A stretch of 33,125 nt of DNA from Candidatus Methylomirabilota bacterium (GTDB taxonomy: Bacteria > Methylomirabilota > Methylomirabilia > Rokubacteriales > CSP1-6): the NCBI GenBank assembly GCA_035936835.1, contig DASYVT010000031.1:1-33125 (forward strand), written 5' to 3'. Under the pieces are notes generated by a model that worked only from the letters and a program-made list of their open reading frames with translations, was not told the origin of the DNA and did no database searches. The position numbers and the translations under genes are program-made. Shown one piece after another: positions 23,920 to 31,987 of this stretch. Each line of letters begins with the position of its first letter. Positions within the stretch are counted from its first letter, which is position 1.

Positions 23920-24993
23920 ATGAAGCCTCGGTACCGGGCCGTGCTCGTCGGCTGCGGGGCGCGTGGACAGAGCCATGCGCTTGGCCTTCTCGCGAATCCG
24001 GACCGGTTCGAGCTGGTGGCGCTCTGCGATCGAGACGCTGAGCGCCTCGGCGCGCTCGCGCACACGCTTGGCATCACGCGCGGCTACTCCGACGCCGAGG
24101 CCATGCTCGCCGCCGAGCGCCCCGACCTGCTCTGCTTCGCCACCCCGCCCGCGGTGCGGCTCGAGCTCGTCGAGCTCGGGGTGCGGCATGACGTTCGCGC
24201 GATCGCGTTCGAGAAGCCGCTGGCGCTCTCGCTGGCCGACGCCCGGCGCATTGTCGCGCTCTGCGCGGGCGGCACGAAGGCCGTCGTCTGCCATCAGCTC
24301 AAGCACGCCGGCCATTGGCGGCGGGTAAAGCAGATCGTGGAGGAGGGCGGCATCGGGGAGATCCGGTCTTTCCACGCCACTGCCCGTCCGTCGATGCTGC
24401 GGGCGGGCACCCATGTCGTCGATGCCATGCTGTGGCTCGGCGCGGGCACGCGCGCGACGTCGGTCCTCGGCCAGGCTCATGGGCGCAAGGCCTATCTCGA
24501 GGACCATCCCTGTCCTGATCACGTCGCGGGCGTCGTCGAATTCGCGAGCGGGGCCCGCGGTCTCCTCGAGATCGGTTCTCTGGCGCCACGTCACCTCGAC
24601 GACGGCGGCTTCTGGGGCGACGTGGCCGTCACCGTCCGGGGCGCCGAGGGCTATGCGCGCGTGGTGCTGGGCGGCGGGTGGGAGGCGGTCACGCGGCGGT
24701 CCGGAGGCCTGGTTCAAACCGGGCCCGCCGACATCTCGCCGGGCGAGCCCGAGCACATGCGCCTTCTCGCCGACTGGCTGGACGATCCTCGGCGGGCGCA
24801 TCCGTCAAATCTCGTGACGAGCTACCACGGCTTCGAGATCCTGATGGGCCTCGCGCTGTCGAGCCTCGAGCGCCGCCGCGTCGATCTGCCCATCCCGGGG
24901 ACTCCGGAGGCCATCCTGGAGCGACTCAGGGATGCGCTTCCGCCCGATGTGCTTCCAGAGGACGTGCGTCCGGCCGCCCGGACTCCATCGTGA
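23920..24993 (+). CDS. Gfo/Idh/MocA-family oxidoreductase
   Basis: A 357-residue NAD(P)-dependent oxidoreductase. The N-terminal Rossmann motif is AVLVGCGARGQSHALGL (~8-24), with Asp37 (ALCDRDAERL) after beta-2. The family EKP motif is present (AFEKPLALSLADARR, ~97-111), followed by the C-terminal alpha/beta domain with HVVDAMLWLGAG. Members oxidise sugars, inositols or related alcohols. The start is 9 nt after the murB stop, and the stop overlaps the ABC ATPase start. It may share transcripts with both, or begin its own from the TAGAAT at 23908. Confidence 0.9.
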   Translation: MKPRYRAVLVGCGARGQSHALGLLANPDRFELVALCDRDAERLGALAHTLGITRGYSDAEAMLAAERPDLLCFATPPAVRLELVELGVRHDVRAIAFEKPLALSLADARRIVALCAGGTKAVVCHQLKHAGHWRRVKQIVEEGGIGEIRSFHATARPSMLRAGTHVVDAMLWLGAGTRATSVLGQAHGRKAYLEDHPCPDHVAGVVEFASGARGLLEIGSLAPRHLDDGGFWGDVAVTVRGAEGYARVVLGGGWEAVTRRSGGLVQTGPADISPGEPEHMRLLADWLDDPRRAHPSNLVTSYHGFEILMGLALSSLERRRVDLPIPGTPEAILERLRDALPPDVLPEDVRPAARTPS

Positions 24994-25754
24994 TCGCGCT
25001 CCGAGCGGTCACCAAGCGCTTTGGCGGTCGCCTCGCGCTCGACGGCGTGTCGATCGAGGTGCGTGCCGGCGCCGTCCACGTGCTCCTGGGCTCGAGTGGC
25101 TCGGGCAAATCGACGGTCCTGCGGCTCATCCTCGGTCTCGTGGAGCCGGACAGGGGCGAAGTGCTGGTGGACGGGACGCCCGTCACCGAGTCCACGCGGA
25201 CCGCGCTTGTGAGGCGCATGGGCTACGTGGTGCAAGACGGCGGGCTCTACCCGCATCTGACCGCGTACCAGAACGTGGCGCTACCGGCGGAAGCGCATGG
25301 CTGGCTGCCGGCGCGGACTCGCGCGCGCGCGGCCGAGCTGGGGGCGATGGTGGGACTCGACGAAGACAGCCTGCGCCTCTATCCGCGCGAGCTCAGCGGG
25401 GGACAGCGCCAGCGTGTCGGGCTCATGCGGGCGCTGGTGCTCGACCCGCCCGTGCTCCTCCTCGACGAGCCGCTCGGATCGCTCGACCCGATTGTCCGGG
25501 CGGAGCTCCAGAGCCAACTCGGCCGCCTCTTTGCGGCCCTGGGCAAGACCGTCGTGATGGTGACCCACGACATCCGCGAGGCGGCTCTCCTCAGTCGCAC
25601 CATCACCCTCATGACCGAAGGACGCATCGTCCAGCAGGGGGCGTTCGCCGACTTGGTCGAGCGGCCTGCCTCGCCGTTCGTGACTCAGTTCCTGACCGCC
25701 CAAACGCTGGCTCCCGGCCAAACGCTCGCCCCCGGGGAATCGGGGGCCCGATAA
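24990..25754 (+). CDS. ABC transporter ATPase, osmoprotectant/ergothioneine (OpuCA/EgtV-like) type
   Basis: A 254-residue ATPase starting at GTG 24990 overlapping the previous stop. The motifs are complete: Walker A GSSGSGKST (34-42), Q-loop Gln82, signature LSGGQRQR (135-142), Walker B VLLLDE (155-160), D-loop and His193. It lacks the C-terminal CBS domains of full-length OpuCA. The C-terminus carries a duplicated QTLAPG hexapeptide. It is followed after 3 nt by a fused binding-protein/permease of the quaternary-amine uptake family, so it powers that importer. Confidence 0.9.
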   Translation: MIALRAVTKRFGGRLALDGVSIEVRAGAVHVLLGSSGSGKSTVLRLILGLVEPDRGEVLVDGTPVTESTRTALVRRMGYVVQDGGLYPHLTAYQNVALPAEAHGWLPARTRARAAELGAMVGLDEDSLRLYPRELSGGQRQRVGLMRALVLDPPVLLLDEPLGSLDPIVRAELQSQLGRLFAALGKTVVMVTHDIREAALLSRTITLMTEGRIVQQGAFADLVERPASPFVTQFLTAQTLAPGQTLAPGESGAR

Positions 25755-25757
25755 AAC

Positions 25758-27251
25758 ATGCGGACGCTCGTCGCGGGTGTCGCGCTCTTCGCCTTGCTGC
25801 TGCACGGATCCGGCGTCAGCGCCGCGCAGGACGGAATCATCCGTGTCGGGTCGAAGTCCTTCACGGAAAGCTACATCCTCGCGGAGATCGCGGCACAGGT
25901 TATCGAGCAGGCTGGAGAGGCCCGGGTCGAACGGCGGCTCGGCCTCGGTGGCACCGGCATCACATACCGGGCCATCGCCTCGGGCGCGATTGACCTCTAT
26001 CCCGAGTACACCGGCACGCTCGCCCGCATCATCCTGAAGGACCCGGCGCTCCGCACGCCCGAGGCGATCCGAGCGCGCCTCCGGCCATCGGGGCTGACGA
26101 TGAGCGAGCCCCTCGGCTTCAACAACACGTACGCGCTCGCGGTCCGCGTCGAGCTGGCCGAGCACCTGGAGCTCCGGAGCATCGGTGACCTCGCGCGTCA
26201 CCGCGAGCTCACCGCGGCGTTCAGCTCCGGTTTTCTGGAGCGCGAGGACGGCTGGCCGGGACTCAGGCGCCACTACGGCCTGTCGCTGGCTCGCGTCCGC
26301 GTGATGGAGCACGCCCTGACGTACCGGGCGCTCGCCGGCGGCGAGGTGGATGTCATGGACGTCTTCTCGACGGACGGGCAGCTCGAGCGCCTGCGACTTC
26401 GGATCCTCCGGGACGATCGGGGCTTCTTCCCGGACTACTCGGCGGTACTGCTGGCCCGCCGGGACATGGCCGAGCGTTTCCCGCGGACGTGGGTGCGGCT
26501 CCGCCAAACCTTCGAGGGATCGCTCGACGACCGGCGCATGGCGGCACTCAACGCGATGGTGGACCTGGACGGCAAGAGCATCCCCGAGGTGGCCGCCGCG
26601 TTCGCGGGCGCGGCGCAGCCGGACGCGCAGGGCAGGCCGGGCATCGTGACGGAGCTCTACGCCCTCACGCTCGACCACCTGGTCCTCGTCCTGGTCTCCC
26701 TGGCCGCCGCCATCGTCCTGGGCATGCCGATGGGCATCGCCGCGGCGCGGTTCCGGCGGATCGGTCAGGTCGAGCTTGGCGCTATCGGCATGCTGCAGAC
26801 CGTCCCGGCCCTGGCGCTCCTCGTTTTCATGATCCCGCTCTTCGGGATCGGCAAAGGTCCCGCCCTCGTCGCCCTCTCCCTGTACGCGCTCCTCCCCATC
26901 GTGCGCAGCACCTACGCGGGGATGATCGGGATCGATCGCCATCTCCTGGAGATCGCCTTTGTGCTCGGGCTCGGGCGGCTGGCGCGCCTGGTTCGCATCG
27001 AGCTCCCGCTCGCCTCCATCAGCATCATGGCGGGGATCAAGACGTCCGCCGTCATGACGGTGGGCACGGCCACGCTTGCCGCGTTCATCGGCGGCGGCGG
27101 CTACGGAGCGCTGATCGTGCGGGGCTTGGCGCTGGATGATACCGCGACGATCCTGGCCGGGGCTGCGCCCGCCGCGGCGATGGCCGTGGCGTTTCACGTG
27201 GTCTTCGAGTTTCTGGACCGCCTCGCGGTCCCGCGCGGCCTCCGCCGCTAA
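25758..27251 (+). CDS. Fused substrate-binding protein/permease of the OpuC/EgtU family
   Basis: A 497-residue protein. Residues 1-23 are a signal peptide. Residues ~27-290 form an OpuAC/OsmX-type binding domain (RVGSKSFTESYILAEIAAQV; LGLGGTGITYRAIASGAIDL followed by YPEYTGT). Residues ~300-490 form a permease domain with about five or six helices and a coupling loop near HLLEIAFVLGLGRLARLVRI. The family imports glycine betaine, choline, carnitine or ergothioneine. In EgtU the permease comes first; here the binding domain is N-terminal. The nearby egtD and egtB make ergothioneine a plausible ligand, by inference only. Its stop overlaps the convergent phosphoribosyltransferase gene. Confidence 0.88.
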   Translation: MRTLVAGVALFALLLHGSGVSAAQDGIIRVGSKSFTESYILAEIAAQVIEQAGEARVERRLGLGGTGITYRAIASGAIDLYPEYTGTLARIILKDPALRTPEAIRARLRPSGLTMSEPLGFNNTYALAVRVELAEHLELRSIGDLARHRELTAAFSSGFLEREDGWPGLRRHYGLSLARVRVMEHALTYRALAGGEVDVMDVFSTDGQLERLRLRILRDDRGFFPDYSAVLLARRDMAERFPRTWVRLRQTFEGSLDDRRMAALNAMVDLDGKSIPEVAAAFAGAAQPDAQGRPGIVTELYALTLDHLVLVLVSLAAAIVLGMPMGIAAARFRRIGQVELGAIGMLQTVPALALLVFMIPLFGIGKGPALVALSLYALLPIVRSTYAGMIGIDRHLLEIAFVLGLGRLARLVRIELPLASISIMAGIKTSAVMTVGTATLAAFIGGGGYGALIVRGLALDDTATILAGAAPAAAMAVAFHVVFEFLDRLAVPRGLRR

Positions 27252-28072
27252 CCTCCGGAGTCGAGGAGCGCGTTGAGGCGCCGGCACGCAGCGATGACTT
27301 CGCCGTCCCTGCCCGGGAACCACGCCCGGATCCATTGCGGGCGCTCGAAGAAGGCCAGCGGAGGCCGTCCGCGGCGCCGAATACCCACCCGGAGCACGAG
27401 GCCGCTGGCATTGATGAAGCTCACGTCCTCCAGCATGCGCCCCGGCCCGGCCACGCCCACGGTGATCGGGCAGAGCTTGGCGACGGCAGCGATCGAATCC
27501 GAGACGCCGCGGAGGCAGAACACGTGGGTCCGGGGCAGAACCCCGGGCGGCAGGGTCTCGAGAACGCTTCGCAGGGTGAGACCCGAAAAGACGGTGTCGT
27601 CCACCACGGCGAGTGACTCGGAGGCATCGATGTCCGTGAGCTGGCCGGCAAGCTGGCCGGCGAGCGTGGCCGGCACGGTGCTGACGAGATGATAGTCTCC
27701 GTGCCCGTCCTCCTCTCGGGTGAGCCCGAGAGGGTGGACGCGCGGGAACCAGCCGGTCTTCGCGTGGAGCGCCTGGGCCACGCGCTCGCCGGCTCGGCCG
27801 ATGCCGAGTGCAAGATCGAATGGGGCATGCCGACCCTGGGCGATGACACGCTCGACCTGCTCGGCCAGCGTGAGGACCACGACCCGCTCGCGGTCTCTTT
27901 GGAGGAGCGCGAAGAGGGAGCGGGTGAGGGCGGCGGCGGGGGAGGCGGGACCGAGACGCTCCACCACGTCGTCGCTCAGATCGTCGTGGACGTACAGCAG
28001 TCGCGGCGTGGGCTGCGCGTAGGCCCCGTGGTCCGGGTCGTCCGCGCCGCGGGACGCGTCAGCCGGCGGCAT
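27248..28072 (-). CDS. Phosphoribosyltransferase-like protein
   Basis: About 274 residues from ATG 28072; GTG 28087 is an alternative start. A PRPP-binding-loop-like motif is clear: SLAVVDDTVFSGLTLRSVLE (~153-172), the hydrophobic-Asp-Asp-x-x-x-x-Gly-x-Thr signature of type I phosphoribosyltransferases. Upstream, FDLALGIGRAGERVAQAL matches the first strand-loop of that fold. The N-terminal ~80 residues and the Arg-rich C-terminus are not recognised. The base or acceptor is unknown. Its start overlaps the peroxiredoxin-like gene by 14 nt, so it is the third gene of an egtD operon. Confidence 0.7.
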   Translation of the reverse strand: MPPADASRGADDPDHGAYAQPTPRLLYVHDDLSDDVVERLGPASPAAALTRSLFALLQRDRERVVVLTLAEQVERVIAQGRHAPFDLALGIGRAGERVAQALHAKTGWFPRVHPLGLTREEDGHGDYHLVSTVPATLAGQLAGQLTDIDASESLAVVDDTVFSGLTLRSVLETLPPGVLPRTHVFCLRGVSDSIAAVAKLCPITVGVAGPGRMLEDVSFINASGLVLRVGIRRRGRPPLAFFERPQWIRAWFPGRDGEVIAACRRLNALLDSGG

Positions 28073-28595
28073 CCGACCCCGGCCCACGATAGACGTAGTC
28101 GCCTCGACAGCGCTCCATCATCGCGCGCATGTCCTGGCGCAGCTCCTCGAGCGTCGGCCGGCCGACATACCACCAGCCGTTGTAGATCCGATGAATCGTG
28201 AGATCAGGCAGGAGCGAGAAGGTGTACGGCAGGGCGATGAGACCGTGTCGGAATGTCGGCGGCGTCGTCTCGACGATGTCGAGGCGTGAGATGGCGCGTC
28301 GCTCGTGATCGCTCAGGAACGTGAAGGAGGCGCCGAGCCCGGCGCGGAACGCCGCCGAGACCTCGGGCGGGTCTGTCGAGACCACCGCGAGCTTGCAGTA
28401 GTTGACGGCGAGTTCGTCCTGGAGCTCGGTCAGGTGCCGCAACTGGCACCCGCACTTCGGTCACCAGTACCCGCGGTAGAAGCTCACGATGAGCGGGAAT
28501 TCGCCCGCGAGCGCGGAGAGGCGGACCGGCTCGGCTCGATGATCGGGCAGCTCGAGATCCGGGAACTGCTTGCCGACGGCCAGATGTGGGTGCAC
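28059..28595 (-). CDS. Peroxiredoxin-like selenoprotein (in-frame UGA read as Sec45)
   Basis: About 178 residues from GTG 28595, which has an AGGAGG site ~7 nt upstream. The frame reads through one TGA at 28463-28461: GEFPLIVSFYRGYW-U-PKCGCQLRHL. The AhpC/TSA peroxiredoxin-like family has Cys at that point (FYRGxWCPxC), so the TGA lies exactly at the catalytic position with resolving Cys48 (UxxC). Homology continues on both sides, including VVSTDPPEVSAAFRAGLG, FTFLSDHERRAISRLD and LPYTFSLLPDLTIHRIYNGW. A SECIS-like hairpin follows the TGA. Predicted role: cytoplasmic thiol/selenol peroxidase. The alternative is a Cys-to-stop mutation. A conventional caller would report only the part after the TGA. 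Confidence 0.8.
28431..28452 (-). promoter_or_regulatory. Bacterial SECIS-like hairpin
   Basis: Read on the minus strand, CGGGTGCC (28452-28445) pairs with GGCACCTG (28438-28431) over 8 bp, including one G-U. The 6-nt loop is AGTTGC. The loop begins 16 nt after the TGA and has G as its second base. Both features fit the bacterial SECIS pattern of a hairpin soon after UGA with a G in the first two loop bases. The GGTGC/GCACC stem also resembles that of E. coli fdhF. Confidence 0.65.
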
Positions 28596-28635
28596 GACGT
28601 ATCCTCCTCGCTTTCGGATCCCGCCAACCTCGCGG

Positions 28636-29610
28636 CTAGCCCGGAGCGGCGACCGCGAGGGCGAAGTAACTCTCCGAGTCGGTGTGCCAGGTCTCGAGGC
28701 GGAGCCCGGCGTCTTCGAGCATGGCCTGCGCGGCGGCGCGGCTGAACTTGTAGGAATTCTCCGTCCAGATGCCTTCTTCCGGCGAGACGCGAATGGTCAG
28801 CCCCAGGCGGCGGAGATGCACCTCCTGCGTCGAGTCGGGGACGAGGTGCATCTCGATGCGGGCCGCGGTCTCGTTGTAGAAGGCGACGTGCCGGAAGGCC
28901 GTGGGGAGGAAGTCGGCGTCCGTGCCGCGGTTGACGACGTTGAGGATGTTCCGGTTGAACTCCCGGGTGACGCCGCTCGCATCGTTGTATGCGGCTTCGA
29001 GCACCGTGACGTCCTTGACGAGGTCGAGGCCGACGAGGAAGCGATCCTCCCGGCTGCGGAGGAGCGCGCGCACCTGGGCGAGCAGCCGCTGCCTGCCGGG
29101 AGGGTCGAGGTTGCCGATCGTGCTGCCGAGAAAGAGCACGAGCCGGCGGCCGACCGGGGAGGGCACGTGCTCCAGGTGCCGCTCGAAGTCACCCACGAGA
29201 GCGCGCACGTCGAGGAACGGGTAGTCGGCAATGAGGCGGGCCGCGCTGGCTTGCACGGTCAGCTCGTCGACGTCGATCGGAACGTAGCGAAGGCGGTCCC
29301 GCAGGCCGTTCCGGGCATCGAGGAGCCGGCGGGTCTTCACCGCCGATCCCGGGCCGAGCTCTACGATGTCCTGGGGCTCCAGCTCGCGCATGAGCTCTGG
29401 CGCGAGCGTCTCGAGGAGCGCCGCTTCCTTCCGCGTCAGGTAGTACTCGGGAAGCTCGGTGATGCCCTCGAACAGCTTGGATCCGATGGCGTCGTAGAAG
29501 TACTTCGGGGGCAGGGTCTTGGGGCTTGCCGTGAGCCCGCGGCGCACGTCTTCCTCGAGCCTTGTGCGCCTGTCGGTTTCGTCCGTATACGCGTACGCGC
29601 GATAGCGCAT
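28636..29610 (-). CDS. egtD: L-histidine N(alpha)-methyltransferase (ergothioneine biosynthesis)
   Basis: A 324-residue enzyme, matching the mycobacterial EgtD length (~321). It trimethylates the alpha-amino group of histidine to hercynine using SAM. The SAM motif is IVELGPGSAVKT (~82-93). Histidine-pocket residues align with the known enzyme: Tyr56 (ELPEYYLTRKE), Asn167 (GSTIGNLDP), Tyr208 (AAYNDASG), Glu284 and Ser286 (TENSYKF). The frame is open upstream to 29757, but ATG 29610 starts the family-like N-terminus. It is divergent from egtB across 187 bp. The Sec-peroxiredoxin gene follows 40 nt downstream. Confidence 0.95.
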   Translation of the reverse strand: MRYRAYAYTDETDRRTRLEEDVRRGLTASPKTLPPKYFYDAIGSKLFEGITELPEYYLTRKEAALLETLAPELMRELEPQDIVELGPGSAVKTRRLLDARNGLRDRLRYVPIDVDELTVQASAARLIADYPFLDVRALVGDFERHLEHVPSPVGRRLVLFLGSTIGNLDPPGRQRLLAQVRALLRSREDRFLVGLDLVKDVTVLEAAYNDASGVTREFNRNILNVVNRGTDADFLPTAFRHVAFYNETAARIEMHLVPDSTQEVHLRRLGLTIRVSPEEGIWTENSYKFSRAAAQAMLEDAGLRLETWHTDSESYFALAVAAPG

Positions 29611-29797
29611 GGTCGTCGTTTCGAGGCACGGGGCATCGGCCACCCCAGCCGCGGCCCTCCGAGGGTAATCCGCCTCGGGCCAACCCGCAAGTCTTGCTTG
29701 AGATGTCCGAATGGGCCCGGCGCTTTCGGTCGCCGTGGAGCCCATCCCGACGTACACTTCCTGACAGTGCTCGCTAGGACCATGGGGAGGGTTCTAC

Positions 29798-31144
29798 ATG
29801 GCTGAGACGATGGGGGAGCGGCTCGCTAACGTATGGGCGCGCACGGACCGGATCTTCGAGATCCTCGCGCCCGGGGCCTTCCTCGCGCAGCCGATCGCGC
29901 TGCGCCACCCGTTCATCTTCTATGTCGGGCACCTCCCCGCCTTCGCCTGGAACCACGTGTGCGTGGGTGTCCTCGCGCGGCCCTCCTTCAACGCGGCATT
30001 CGATGAGATCTTCTCCCGCGGCATCGATCCCGATGTGGACGATCCGGGTCACTGCCACGCTCACCCGGGAATCCCGGATCGCTGGCCGACCGTGGCCGAG
30101 GTGCTCGCCTATCGTGATCGCGTCCGGGCCTCGGTGCTCGAATCCGTGGACGCGGTGACCGAGCGGGCGGGGACGCATCTCATGGCCCGGGATGGGCGCG
30201 TCTTCTCGATGGTGATCGAGCACGAGCTCATGCACCAGGAGACGCTTCTCTACATGCTCCAGGAGCTTGCCCTCGACCGGAAGGTCCGTCCCGCCTGGCT
30301 CCCGCGCGAGGTGACGGGCCGCGGCCGACGCCCGGCCACGGTGCAGGTGCCCCCGGGGACGGCGACGCTCGGCGCGGCGCTCACCGACCTGGCATTCGGC
30401 TGGGACAATGAGTTCCCTCCGGCTCAAGTCTTCGTGCCGGGCTTCCGCATCGGTGAGACGCCGGTGACGAACGGCCAGTTTCTCGCCTTCGTGGACGATG
30501 GAGGATACCGGCGGCGCGAGCTCTGGGCTGCCGATGACTGGGGGTGGAGCCGTGAGGAGACGCTCTCTCATCCGCGGGTGTGGACGAACCAGGACGGGCG
30601 GTGGCTCTACCGCGGACTCTTCGATCTCCTCCCGCTCGAGCGCGTGATGGATTGGCCCGTGTACGTCAGCCTGGCCGAGGCGCGGGCGTATGCGCGATGG
30701 CGGGGTCTGCGGCTGCCCACGGAGGCGGAGTTCCACCGGGCGGCCTTCGGCGATCCACTGGGACCCGAGCGCTCCTTTCCCTGGGGAGCAGGCGCTCCCG
30801 GCGAGCGACACGGCAACTTCGACTTTCGCCACTGGGCGCCGACGCCAGTGGGCACGTACCCCGAGGGAGCGAGCGCGTGGGGTGTCTACGACCTCGTGGG
30901 CAATGGGTGGGAATGGACCGAGACGCCGTTCGCGGGCTTCCCGGGTTTCGAGGCGTGGATCCCGGGCTATCCTGGCTACTCAGCCGATTTCTTCGACGGC
31001 AAGCACTTTGTCCTCAAGGGCGGTTCGTGGGCGACCGCCGCGGAGCTCGTACGCCGGAGCTTCCGCAACTGGTTCCAGGCGCACTATTCGTACGTCTTCG
31101 CCACGTTTCGCTGTGTCGCCGGCGCGGAGGTTCGCGCCCGCTAG
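29798..31144 (+). CDS. egtB: Ergothioneine synthase EgtB (hercynine oxygenase/C-S synthase)
   Basis: A 448-residue non-haem iron enzyme with an N-terminal DinB-like domain and a C-terminal FGE-sulfatase (formylglycine-generating-enzyme-like) domain. The three iron-binding histidines can be placed at His45 (YVGHLPAF), His142 and His146 (EHELMHQETLLYML). The FGE part shows GETPVTNGQFLAFVDDGGY, LRLPTEAEFHRAAF and LKGGSWATAAELVRRSFRNW. It couples hercynine to cysteine or gamma-glutamylcysteine with O2. With no egtA or egtC here, direct use of cysteine is possible. The start has a GGGGAGG site. Its stop overlaps the convergent DUF1499 gene. The related selenoneine synthase SenA is an alternative; no senB/senC is present. 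Confidence 0.93.
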   Translation: MAETMGERLANVWARTDRIFEILAPGAFLAQPIALRHPFIFYVGHLPAFAWNHVCVGVLARPSFNAAFDEIFSRGIDPDVDDPGHCHAHPGIPDRWPTVAEVLAYRDRVRASVLESVDAVTERAGTHLMARDGRVFSMVIEHELMHQETLLYMLQELALDRKVRPAWLPREVTGRGRRPATVQVPPGTATLGAALTDLAFGWDNEFPPAQVFVPGFRIGETPVTNGQFLAFVDDGGYRRRELWAADDWGWSREETLSHPRVWTNQDGRWLYRGLFDLLPLERVMDWPVYVSLAEARAYARWRGLRLPTEAEFHRAAFGDPLGPERSFPWGAGAPGERHGNFDFRHWAPTPVGTYPEGASAWGVYDLVGNGWEWTETPFAGFPGFEAWIPGYPGYSADFFDGKHFVLKGGSWATAAELVRRSFRNWFQAHYSYVFATFRCVAGAEVRAR

Positions 31145-31917
31145 CGGGCACCGCCCGTCGCGACGGCGGCGAGGAAGGCGCGGATGCGGCGCGCGTTGAC
31201 ACCCAGGTCGCTCCGCCCCACGCGCGAAGCCGAGCGCACGTCAATGCGGCTGCCGTTCGGCGCGGGCCTCACGCGCACGACGATGTCGTCGGTGAAGCCG
31301 AACCAGCGCGTGGTGTCGCTCGCCTCGAGCCGCCCTTCGGCGGGCACGGCCGTGACGATACGCCAGCCCATGGCGCGGGCGGCGGCTTCGACTCGGGCGA
31401 ACGCCTGCTCGGGCGGCAGCGGCAGGACGAGCGGCGCCAGATCGGGATAGCCCCGCTTCTGCTGGGCGGCGACGGCGGCGCCGCCATACGCCGCCCCGTT
31501 CTCCGACGTCGCGCGCTGCGGTTGGAGCGCGACGAATGGCGGCGGGTTGTTGGTGTCCGTCGTGATGTCGTGGATGAGCGGGGCCGCGGCCCCCGCGCGC
31601 ACCATGCCCAGCAGCGGTGCCGCGGCTGCCAGGGCCACGAGCAGCGCCAGAGCCGAGCCAGCGAGGCTGCGCCACACGCGAGCGGTGAGAGCGAGCGCGA
31701 TGGCCCAGACGGCGAGAACGGCGGCCGCGAGGCCCCCAAGCGCCGCCACCGCGAAGACACCGAGCGCCCAAGGCGTGCCCAGGAAGCCCAGGCGATGGCT
31801 GGGGCCCGACAGCGCGACGCACAATGCCGAGAGGACTGCGAGAGCGAGCGCCGCTATGGTGAGGCTCGCGGCCCGCCGCGCCCTCCGCTCCCGCCGCTCT
31901 CCGCTTCGTTCGGCCAT
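31141..31917 (-). CDS. DUF1499 membrane protein
   Basis: A 258-residue protein. Three hydrophobic helices at ~18-37, ~50-75 and ~85-108 are followed by a C-terminal DUF1499 domain recognised by PLIHDITTDTNNPPPFVALQ and later RLEASDTTRWFGFTDDIVVRV. The family function is unknown. It is convergent with egtB, sharing the stop bases CTAG, so transcripts may overlap at their 3' ends. Confidence 0.88.
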   Translation of the reverse strand: MAERSGERRERRARRAASLTIAALALAVLSALCVALSGPSHRLGFLGTPWALGVFAVAALGGLAAAVLAVWAIALALTARVWRSLAGSALALLVALAAAAPLLGMVRAGAAAPLIHDITTDTNNPPPFVALQPQRATSENGAAYGGAAVAAQQKRGYPDLAPLVLPLPPEQAFARVEAAARAMGWRIVTAVPAEGRLEASDTTRWFGFTDDIVVRVRPAPNGSRIDVRSASRVGRSDLGVNARRIRAFLAAVATGGAR

Positions 31918-31957
31918 GGCCGAGCCCTCCCTCCCGTAGGCCAGAGCATACCGCGGC

Positions 31958-31987
31958 TTGACAGCCCGCGGAGGCCGCGGCTAGAGT
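31958..31987 (+). promoter_or_regulatory. Promoter of the small lipoprotein gene
   Basis: A perfect -35 TTGACA (31958-31963) is separated by 18 nt from TAGAGT (31982-31987). The start codon at 31997 follows after only 9 nt, implying a leaderless or nearly leaderless transcript. The promoter lies in the gap divergent to the DUF1499 gene. Confidence 0.6.

Noticed and set aside
22657-24801. Very long minus-strand open frame (over 700 codons) opposite murB and the oxidoreductase
   Set aside because: Composition is shadow-like (Arg/His/Ala/Glu) and it spans two well-recognised plus-strand genes.
25281-27335. 684-codon minus-strand open frame opposite the transporter fusion
   Set aside because: No domain pattern is recognisable and the plus strand carries the conserved transporter. 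It is a shadow frame.
28059-28442. A short peroxiredoxin-like gene starting at TTG 28442
   Set aside because: It lacks the redox-active N-terminal strand. The missing part is in the same frame just upstream across one TGA, with its own start and ribosome-binding site.
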